Source of the DNA: Eublepharis macularius
Taxonomy: Eukaryota > Chordata > Lepidosauria > Squamata > Eublepharidae
Length of the DNA: 64,000 bases
Assembly (NCBI RefSeq): GCF_028583425.1
Contig: NC_072791.1
Coordinates: forward strand, 10,311,868 to 10,375,867
Direction: 5' to 3'
Within the stretch, counting starts at the first letter, position 1. Every line of letters starts with the position of its first letter. The notes under the pieces are model-generated. The model had not been told where the DNA came from, did not search any database, and saw nothing but the letters and a program-made list of their open reading frames with translations. The translations under genes were made by a program, and so were the position numbers. This document shows positions 55,470 to 64,000 of this stretch, one piece after another.

Positions 55470-55690
55470 TTATTAGTTTATTTATTTCATTGACACTCTG
55501 CCTTTCTCCCCTGCGGGGACCCAAAGTAGCTTACATCACTCTCCTCTATTTTATCCTCACAAGAAACCTCACACAGTAGGTTCAGCTGAGTGTGATTGCC
55601 CCAGCAAACATCCGTGGCAGAGCAGCAATTTGAACCTGAAACTCCCAGATCTTAATCTGGCGCTAACCACTATGCCCCACTGCTCTCAGT
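55470..55690 (-). mobile_element. tRNA-derived SINE
   Basis: Minus-strand GTGGGGCATAGTGGTTAGCG head, GGTTCAAATTGC B-box region, CACGGATGTTTGCTGGGGC and an AGGATAAAATAGAGGAGAG body. Confidence 0.82.
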
Positions 55691-56469
55691 CTTTATGTTC
55701 CTATCAACCACCCACCCCCGAATCGGTGATTGCAATTTGTTTTACAATGAAAAACAAACTTATTGTGCAAAGTGGAGTATTATAGAAAGTTATCAATTGG
55801 CTTTTGAATTAAAGTGCTTCCCCTGCTCCTTTATGAAAAGGATTTGTAAGCTTAGAATGTGCTCCGTCTTGTTGAGAGAGAATGGCACAGATCTGGAACG
55901 ATGTTGAGCCGTTAGAACAATGGTTCATTTTGCAAGCTGCCTCGTTCAGGAGGTTCCCTAAGTATTTTGCAGACTTAATTAAAAATAAAAAAATTAAAAA
56001 ATAGGTTCCAGGATTGTTTCTGTTAAGTCTCAAGGACAAAATTAATTTCCTGCTGCAGCCTGCAGTGTTATATTAAGAAACAGCCATCAAAATTGGTTTA
56101 TAATCAGGAATTTGTTTTAATCGTGTGGATATGCAGACGTGTAGTTAGTTTGCTAAATGTGAGCTGTGTGGCTCTTGATCTCTGTGCCTGCTCCAAGAAA
56201 TGTTCTGTATTCTGCCCTTCTGCTGCTTACTTGCAGAATATGCTGTCAAACATTTGACAGGCATTGAAATGCACTGAATTATCCCATGCCTCTGGAAGTT
56301 TTGCTGAAGTGTGTGCATTTAGTAGAAGTTGGCAGGGTGATACAGAGTTCCTGCCACAGAGCGGTCCAGGTGGAGTGCTTCTCTTCGTCTTGCATTGTCA
56401 CTGCGTCACAGCTGGTCTCTGGGTATGTACCTAGGCCCTGAGTCCTAATCTGTTCATGTATGTTACTTC
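55691..56469. other. ARID4A intron, unassigned
   Basis: No gene or clear repeat seen. Confidence 0.45.
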
Positions 56470-56672
56470 ATTTTTATTCCGTTCTTTTCGCAAAAGAGCT
56501 CAGGGCAGTATATACGGTGTCACCTTACTCCACTTCTTAACTGTGACACCCTTATGAGGTAGGTTAGGTTGAGAGAGAGTGACTTGCCCAGGGTCACTCA
56601 GTGGGCTTTGTGGCTGAATGGGAACTTGAACCCGGGTCTCTGAATTTTTAACCACTACACTACCCTCGTACT
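56470..56672 (-). mobile_element. tRNA-derived SINE
   Basis: Minus-strand GGTAGTGTAGTGGTTAAAA head, GACCCGGGTTCAAGTTCCC B box, GTGACCCTGGGCAAGTCACT and CTAACCTACCTCATAAGGG. Tail diverged. Confidence 0.82.
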
Positions 56673-57189
56673 TGGGAATAGGATTTTAGTTTTATATATC
56701 AGTGGAATACTTGATCGGGACAAGTTAACTGCTGTTTTATGTTAGCAACAGGCATGGGTTGATTTCATTGTAATTGAGAACCAGAGAGCAATAAATGCCC
56801 TAAAGTTCATTTTAGAGAGAACATGTACTTGGTCTGCATATATATACTTGTTTGTGCCATTGGTGCTGGGGGCTGTATCTCTTAAGTCTTTGGCAAAATC
56901 AGTTGTAACAAATAATAGTTTGGGTCAAGAAATGAGCATGGCAAGACGGATAGGATATTTTAGGTTTCTGTCTCTTGGACAGTCCCTCCCACCTTGTAAC
57001 TGCAAAAGATGCAGAACGTGGTATTTACTGGCAGAAGATGTGATTTCTAGCTTACACAGATGAAAACTCTCAAACCTCGCTGACCTCTTGTTGTGCGTTA
57101 GTCACGGCAAATCGGTTTGATAGTCCTCTTAAACTAGGCGTGCCTGTTGCAGCAGAGTTTCATTATATTGTCTAGATAAATAGGAATAA
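56673..57189. other. ARID4A intron, unassigned
   Basis: No gene or clear repeat seen. Confidence 0.4.
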
Positions 57190-57410
57190 ATTATTAAATA
57201 GTCTCCTCAGTGGGATACCCAAAGCAGCTTACATTGTTCCATCCTCTATTTTAACCTCCTAAGAGCCGTTTAAGTTAGTTTAGGCTGAGTGTGTGTGTGT
57301 GACCCGCACAAGAGCCTCCAGCCAGTGTCCGTGGCAGAGTAGAGAACAGAGACTGGTTCTCCCAGGTCCTAATCTGACGCTCTAACCGCTGTACCATGCT
57401 GGCTGTCAAG
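57190..57410 (-). mobile_element. tRNA-derived SINE
   Basis: Minus-strand AGCCAGCATGGTACAGCGG head, B-box region diverged (AGTCTCTGTTCTCTACTCTG), and a body ending in GCTTTGGGTATCCCACTG. Contains a short GT tract. Confidence 0.75.
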
Positions 57411-57499
57411 TAATTGCCCAGTTCGTGGATGATAAATCCATTAATAGCTGTTGGTCATGACAGTTGAATGGAAGAGGTACACAGAGACTGTGTACCTCT

Positions 57500-58290
57500 C
57501 TGAATATCAGGTATGGCCTTTATTTATTTATTCAATTTGTAGTCCGCTGTCCCCGCAAGCAGGCTCAGAGCGGATCACATCAGTTTAAAATTACAGAAAT
57601 ATTGTGCAGTCTTGCATGTAATCATTTGGGTCCACGGTGGCTGATGGCAAACAACAAATTAAGAAGCTAAGGCGGGGGGGGGCACTCCCCCCCCCCAGGA
57701 GGAGGCTGGGGCCCCATTTGCCTCACCCACCAAAGGCCTGGCAGAACATCTCTGTCTTACAGGCTCGGCAAAATGATAATATATCCCGTTGGGTCTGAGT
57801 TGTCTCCTGGTGGAACCTGAGTTCCACCAGGTTAGGGCCCAGACCAAAAAAGTCCGGGCCCTGGTCAAGGCAAGACAGACCTCCTTGGGGCCAGGCCCCG
57901 CCAGTAGATGTTTTCCTGCTGATCAGAGCTCCCTCCGGGGAATATAGGGCAAGAGGCAGTCCCATAGGTATGCTGGTCCCAGTCCACGAAGGGCTTTAAA
58001 GGTCAGAACCAAAACCTGGAACTTGATCCGGAATTGCATTGGGAACCAGTGCAGCTGGTGCAGAACAGGTGTCACATGTGACCGGAATGGATTCCTGGTC
58101 AGAATTACACGCACTGCTGCATTCTGAACCGATTGTAACTTCCGGAGCAGGCCCAAGGGCAGCCCAACGTAGAGCGAGTTACAGTAGTCCAGCCTGGAGG
58201 GTTTTGAACTCTCGAAGGCATTTGGCTTGCTGCTGGACACAGAGGAGAAGACCAGAGTCTGAACCAGTAAGGCAAGTCTTTGGTAAGGGT
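57500..58290 (-). mobile_element. L2-type LINE, 3' end fragment
   Basis: The minus-strand frame at 58240-57923 reads SRLDYCNSLYVGLPLGLLRK, LQSVQNAAVRVI, VTPVLHQLHWFPMQFRIKFQ and FKALRGLGPAYLWD, the conserved C-terminal RT region of L2. A 3' tail lies at 57510-57610. Upstream, LVQTLVFSS is separated from SRLDYCN by about 15 residues not expected in L2, suggesting a small insertion of about 45 bp. A G8 and a C9 run flank the tail. Confidence 0.88.
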
Positions 58291-58974
58291 TACACCGAAG
58301 GCTGCAGTCATAAGAAGCACACTTTTGAGGGAGGGAGTTCTGTGGACTTGTTTCTTTGGGACTGAGTTGCTTAGGCTGCAGTCCTTAAAGGACATTTACC
58401 ACTGTGTAAATTGAAATGCTGAAATTGGTGGAGAATTAACTTGCATGCTGCAGTTTTAGGACTGGAGTGATCAGAATTGTCCGGCATGTCTTAACTCAGG
58501 CAAGTAGTATCTTGGCCGTAAGTTTTATTTTGAAAATCCATGCAGAGTTGAACCACTGGTATATCTAGACAGTGTATCAGGTTTGATCATGTTAAGTGCC
58601 TGCCGATTAAGAAGGAAATTGAAACTGTTGTATAGCTGATATCATGTTTATACTCGCCTTCATTTGCCAAACTTTCACGTAAGACAAAAGGGAAAGGAAG
58701 TGCAAAGGACACATGAACATATAGCAGGGATCTGTAAGTAGCCAAGCGCTAGCTGACAGCAGACCGGTTTTAGGTATAACCTGCATGAAGTGGCAGTGTG
58801 AAACAGACTCTACTGGATGGCACAGGACCCCCTTAATGCCGTAGGACTATAAAATCTCTGCCTGACTTCAAAGGAGCAGCAAGGAGTGAGCTGTTGATCC
58901 CTTGACTCTGTCAGTCCAGTGGACGCGTGGCAAGTTCTTTGCTTTCCAACCTGAACACCCTTTTTGAACTTTAT
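58291..58974. other. ARID4A intron, unassigned
   Basis: No gene or clear repeat seen. Confidence 0.4.
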
Positions 58975-59225
58975 TTGAGCCAGATTAGTGTAGTGGTTAG
59001 GAGCGGCAGGACTCTAATCTGGAGAGCCGGGTTTGATTCCCCACTCCTCTGCTTGAAGCCAGCTGGGTGGCCTTGGGTCAGTCACAGCTCTCTCAGAGCT
59101 CTCTCAGCCTCGCCCACCTCACAGGGTGTTTTGTTGTTGTAATAATAGCATACTTTGTAAACCATTCTGAGTGGGTGTTAAGTTGTTCTGAAGGGTGGTA
59201 TATTAATCGAATGTTGTTGTTGTTT
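58975..59225 (+). mobile_element. tRNA-derived SINE, near full length
   Basis: GTGTAGTGGTTAGGAGCGGC head, GGGTTTGATTCCCC B box, CTCTGCTTGAAGCCAGCTGG, CACCTCACAGGGTGTTTTGT and an AATCGAATGTTGTTGTTG tail. Reference for the copy at 5452-5663. Confidence 0.92.
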
Positions 59226-59249
59226 GTTTCCCAGTGTGCAGACACTGTA

Positions 59250-59485
59250 TTGAAAGGGCCTACGGTGTAGTAGTTAGAGAGGCGGACTAGGGTCTGGAAG
59301 TCCCAAGTTCATATCACCGCTCTGCTCGAAGCTTGCTGGGTGACCCAGGGCCAGTCACATACTCTAGCTTAACCTACCTCACAGGGTTCTTGAGTATACA
59401 ACAGAGAGAAAAGAGGGATGTAAGCTGCTTTGGGTCCCTATTGGGTAGAAAGGGTATAAACGAAGTAGATAAACGAGGAAGGATT
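59250..59485 (+). mobile_element. tRNA-derived SINE, near full length
   Basis: CGGTGTAGTAGTTAGAGAGG head, CAAGTTCATATCACC (decayed B box), GAAGCTTGCTGGGTGACCC, CTCACAGGGTTCTTGAG, GCTTTGGGTCCCTATTGGG and a GAAGTAGATAAACGA tail. It follows the previous SINE in the same orientation. Confidence 0.88.
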
Positions 59486-61499
59486 TCCGGGCCTTCCCTA
59501 GCAACCGTTCATGCTTTATGCTATGCTGGTGTGGGTGTAATACTGGCTAATAGTGGTTAACTTATCCTAATTTGTTAGCAGTGGGGAGGGGGCTGTTCGG
59601 TCTGCATTGCCCCTTTGGAAATTTCAGTAGTTATCATAGACTGATACTGCAGCTGATGTTCAAATGGTTCAAAGCTGCATTGAGCAGAAGGGAATGTGGC
59701 ACTCAGACTCTCAGTTTCTGGGCAGCTGCTAGATTTTGCTTGGTAATCTCCTTCCATCGTGAATGGGCCATATGCAGCGCTTTAGTTTAGTTAGTTTTTT
59801 AAATTTAGTTAGTTTGTAATGATACTAGATCAGTTTTGGGAAATCATTGCTGCACTTAAACACATGACCAGCAGGCAGATTAAGCACCGAACCCAGAAAG
59901 TTAGCAGTTCAGATGTCACCTCGGCTATGAGTGATTTCTGAGCCCCAGCCTTTACTGGCTGCAATATAGGAGTATTACAGACTTACCTTTATAGGCCGAT
60001 GCACGTTGCCAAGTTCTCTTGGGCTGAGGCAGTATCGGTTATAGGAAACCAGACTGTAACTGGATGTTCTCTCTGTTATTCTCGGAATCCTGACTTATAT
60101 GACTCTTTTGACAGTGTGCTCTTTAAAGAAGTACATTGAAAAGGCCATGCTTTGATTTGAAGTGGGCTGCATGTGAAGTAGATTAGAAAGAGAGATTTAA
60201 AACAGCAAGGAATATTTAATGAAAGGAAAAGAGTGGGAGGTGATACGATGGGAGTGTTTTGTTTCGTTTTCTTTTAGTGGAGAATCCAGATGCTTGTGTC
60301 TCCCCTTTCATTACAGTACTAATAAAATAGCGCTTGCAGTTGGAATAGAAAAATGTGTTCTGATGAAATACACTATTGCCTTAAAATACTATTCTTCTTT
60401 ACCAAATTGATAGTACAATATTTTCCTGGCCAGTTTATTGGTTTCCTTTTTTTTTTTCTTTCTTAATGCTGACTGGATACTCACTGGAAAACATTTTCCT
60501 CTACACAGTGTGTGTATAAGCTGCCGTTGGGGATAGAGAGAATGGTTCTGTATTTCGATGGGATCTTATCCAATGCGTTCTCATGGTATTTAATGGGGGG
60601 AAAGGAGGGTTATATGGAAGCAATTAACTACAGATATCCTGCTTCTATAAGGTTGGAGCCAGATTCACATGAGAGGAAAAAGTTTGCTGAAACAGATCTT
60701 TACCACCCTTCTAAAGAGGTGAAGGCCTGAAAAATTCGGGAAGGAATTCCCACCCACCCCTCCTCAGGTCTTTCCCCAGTTTTTCTGGTGGGAAATTTGG
60801 GGGAGCACTACAAAAAACGCCTGTGGATTTTTTTTTTTTTAGAGTGAGTGAAGCTTAAGACGAGGTTTTTCCTCACTCAAAATGCATAGCATGAAAATAT
60901 CTGAGGACTTTTTCAATTTTTCCATGGGAAATTTAAGGAACCGATGATTTTTTTTTAACCCTTTAGAAAAAGTGAAGTGTACGGCATTGTATTCAAAAGG
61001 TATAGCATGAACATGTCTATGTAAAATCATCTGCAGCATCAGATAATAAATCTTGTGTATATTATAGACACAAACAATATTTTCAATACTATTTTTTCTT
61101 AATATAAATAATTTGCTAACAATAATATGCTGTAATAAGTTCAGTAACAATAGATTAACATTTTTAATGTTAAAGTCTAGCTTTATATTCAGATATGCTG
61201 GTAGTCCTATCTACTTTATTTTATTTATTCACTTCATAATCTACCTTCCTCAGTGAGACTTGAGATGAATAACAATATAATGCAGAACAATCAGAAAGCA
61301 TAACAGTATGAGAATGTTTTTGTCCAAATTGTACACTTCCTTTTATTTACTACACAGTTTTTCTACCTTCAGCTTTCATTTTTTTCGTACCTCCCAGATG
61401 GCAAAAAATAAGATACTGTATATGTGCTGTGGTAACATAAAAGTATTGGGTATACTTGCAATTTTTCTTTTGGAAAAATAAAACCTTTTTATTGTGGAG
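59486..61499. other. ARID4A intron, unassigned
   Basis: No ARID4A exon or classified repeat except a LINE-tail-like piece near 61205-61280. The 72-codon frame at 60512-60730 does not match ARID4A. Confidence 0.45.
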
Positions 61500-61580
61500 A
61501 TAATAATAACGCTAACAGTTGCCGCTCTGAGTGGGGCACTAATCTGTCTAGAAGAGCAGTATACATGCGCAGTTATTATT
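61500..61580 (+). mobile_element. SINE 3' fragment
   Basis: AATAATAACGCTAACAGTTG, CCGCTCTGAGTGGGGCACTA and GAAGAGCAGTATAC. This is the uninterrupted version of the site split by the MITE at 9298-9732. Confidence 0.75.
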
Positions 61581-61759
61581 ATTGTTGTACTTTAAATTCT
61601 ATAACTATGACCAACAGTACAATTTTATATACTAAATAAGTTATAAATGATGCATTTTTAATGAGTAAATAGTTTAGGTACGATAAGGAAGGAAGTGTTG
61701 CATATATTTCAATTCCCTCCTTTTCATTTTTTCATAGCCGCCCCCCTCCCCCCCCCCCG

Positions 61760-62015
61760 TTCTTTCCTCATGGCTTCAGTGCGAGGGAGAATTGGGACAA
61801 ATCGTTGTCTTTGGGTGTGAGAAGAATTGATAGAGAAACTCCTCTCCCTCTCCTATAATACTATAAATCGGGGTCATCCTAGCAGTAGATTCAAGGTGAA
61901 CAAAAGGAAGTACTACTTCCCACAAGTAGTTGACTTGTGGAACTCAGTGCTATCAGATGTGGTAATGGCCACTGACTTACATGGATTTAAAAGGGGGCAG
62001 TTAATGATTGTGTAA
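61760..62015 (+). repeat. Interspersed repeat with coding relic, class unassigned
   Basis: The frame reads GHPSSRFKVNKRKYYFPQVV then DLWNSVLSDVVMATDLHGFK. Similar relics are common in reptile genomes, but I cannot place the family. Preceded by a C-rich run near 61741. Confidence 0.5.
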
Positions 62016-64000
62016 TTGATATAATTCATATATTTATATATTTTGTGTTTATACTTAACATCACAAGGACGTAGAATTTCAACAATGCTGCAGAATATGT
62101 AAGACGTTGTGTTAATTAATTTCAGAATAAAACCGTTGTAAGAAGTTTAACCTAGAGCTTGACAAATCCCAGGTCCCGGTTGCCATGGCTTCTAGAAATT
62201 TCATTGTGGCACCTAGTATATTCAGCAATGACTTTATTGTAGTGGGTCTCAGTGATCCTTAAATAAGCGCAGAGCTTATTTATTGTTTCATATAAGAATG
62301 TTTTATTGTAGAACTTAAAAATGCATGTCCATCAATGCTTACTTATGAATGATGTTTACATTATTCAATGGTAGTAGATTAATTAATTCCTTAGCCATTT
62401 CTTCATTTCTTTCTTAATTCATTTCTCCTTCTACACCTCTTCCAAAATTCAACTAAATGCTGCTTTTTACAGCAGTAATGAAATTATGAGAAACCGGGGA
62501 GAAGTAAGATTAGGGGCTAGCTTATTGTTTAGGTGATGACAACCCATATTTATACACTACAAGTCTCTTTCATAGCTTTAGGAAAGTTTTGAGAAGCCGT
62601 GACGAGGTTAGGATTAGATTTTGCTGTAGCAATAACTGGAAAACGTGCTCATTCGAATACAAAACCCTGAATGCTGAAAAGTGAGCATGGCTTTTAAATT
62701 TCTGGTCTGGCTCCTACAGCCAAAGAAAATTTGTCAAGGCCTTTGCTAACCATTTTGTAGATAAGTAAGAGAAAACTCAAGGCTCTAAAAAAACCGACAA
62801 ATACAAGTGAGATAGTTACAACAGTGCCCACAGCACTACACCTTTAAGTCCATTGAAGCCAACGGGCTGAGAAGACTGCAACTCTGTTTAGGATTGCGCT
62901 TCTATTCACAGAAAGGCATCCAATTAATCCAAACATAAGTTTTCTCTTTCTCAGCTAAGAGCCCAACACATTTGTAGCAAAGAAACCACATGGACTTGAA
63001 ACTGAAAAAGTGCTTTCATGAATGTTAATATGAAATGATCCAATTTTCAGCCGACTCTTTGCATGGAAGGATACCGTTGCCATTTTCCAAGGTAAAGCTG
63101 ATACAGAAAATTTGTTACTGTACTGCCAGGGCTTAACTGTACAAAACTTTTTCCTGTAGGATGCTCCTGTTATCAGCTCCTTTGCTGGTCTTCTGGCCAC
63201 ATGTTAGTAAGAGATGGCGGACTGCTGGATATCTGAATTAGCCTTGAGGGTCCACACACATGCATGTAGAGAACAAGCATTTGTATCCATGTTCAGGCAA
63301 CGCAGAACATGTCTATTCTCCCAGCCCCCCTGCATATGATGCAATAGCCACATATGTATGACCTGTTCAAAAGACTCTTCCACCCATTCGCCAGTGGATT
63401 CAGATTTGTGTGAGTAGATGAGGAATCTGCAAGCAGATCTTCTCTTTCTTCCTTTGCACAGTGACCTGTGCGCATGTGCCAAGAATGCGCTGGAGGGTTG
63501 TAATGATGGAAAGGAACTGGGAAAAATCACTTCTTGCACTGGGTCTGAGTTTGCACAAGAGTGTAAGAACAAAAGCGGAGCTATGCTGGATGCAACCAGT
63601 GCTCCATATCTTAACCATCTTGCAGCCCTATACTGCAGAGAGCCCTGTTAAATCTTTAGGCATATATGAACCTAAATCTGCAGAGGATTGTAATTGTATA
63701 GCAGCAAGAAGGCCCAAGATGCTGTTTTGGGATGGGGGCGCTTCGAAGATCAGGGAGCTAGGAGCACTTCCCAGTTGATGAAATTAAGAGATCGGACATT
63801 CTGGAGTTCCCCACTTATTTAAAAACCTGAGTAGGACTTATTTGTCAGGCTAGCAGGACACAGCTGGCCAAGATTAAGAATTCAGTGGCCTTGAGCACCA
63901 GGAGGAGGCTGCAATCCCTGCAGAGTGGAGCGAAAGCAGGTTTAACACACCATTTGACTTACCTTTCATTCTAACCAATCTGTTACTTCTTTCTGATTTA
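62016..64000. other. ARID4A intron, right end of window
   Basis: No exon found. 62835-62905 is a decayed palindromic MITE (AAGTCCATTGAAGCC ... CTGTTTAGGATTGCGCTT). The 105- to 122-codon frames at 63204-63778 overlap on both strands and have no domain. Confidence 0.45.

Noticed and set aside
60512-60730. Possible ARID4A exon 6 after an ACAG at about 60509
   Set aside because: The translation (MYKLPLGIERMVLYF) has no similarity to the expected FDDGDERTLRR segment.

Overview
This is vertebrate nuclear DNA, most likely from a squamate reptile (lizard or gecko grade). Three things point there. Two genes sit head to tail in the amniote order PSMA3 then ARID4A. The interspersed repeats include a BovB/RTE LINE end, L2-type LINE ends, tRNA-derived and 5S-rRNA-derived SINEs, and a GIY-YIG Penelope-like element. 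There is also a very high load of short hAT-like and TNA-target foldback elements. The exact lineage cannot be fixed from the sequence alone.

Layout. 1-15.9 kb is accessory DNA: a minisatellite with a period of about 141 bp (451-1000), an orphan CpG island (1.0-1.73 kb), then a dense and partly nested carpet of SINEs, LINE ends and MITEs. A tRNA-Lys(CUU) gene (15974-16046, minus) lies 0.3 kb upstream of PSMA3. PSMA3, the proteasome alpha-7 subunit, is complete in 11 coding exons from 16363 to 28186 with a polyadenylation signal at 28293. 28.4-45.5 kb is intergenic. It holds a LINE end, a Penelope-like fragment framed by 138-bp direct repeats, two short elements with a hammerhead-like core inside inverted repeats, a TNA foldback element, a near-perfect 32-bp hairpin, and no convincing protein gene. 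The ARID4A CpG-island promoter (45.6-47.2 kb) carries nine CCAAT boxes. Non-coding exon 1 ends at 46806, the start codon is at 49043, and the first four coding exons end at 53132. The rest of the window is an intron of more than 10.8 kb filled with SINEs, an L2 fragment and one clean hAT MITE; the rest of ARID4A lies to the right.

How the parts work together. Both protein genes are housekeeping or regulatory genes with CpG-island promoters bearing NRF1-type and NF-Y-type sites. The minus-strand tRNA gene is likely an independent Pol III unit next to the PSMA3 promoter. The intergenic interval is where human carries the antisense lncRNA PSMA3-AS1 (from memory), so an antisense transcript from the ARID4A promoter is plausible but not shown.

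The most interesting signals are: two unrelated-looking short retroelements that share one RNA architecture (12-14 bp target duplications, perfect inverted repeats, a CTGANGA-N-stem-GAAA core and a palindromic 4-mer, like a minimal dimeric hammerhead); the 138-bp duplication around the Penelope-like insertion; a duplicated 3' splice site in front of PSMA3 exon 10; and a three-layer nested MITE locus at 8.1-8.75 kb. No retrovirus, LTR element, Polinton or toxin gene was recognised.
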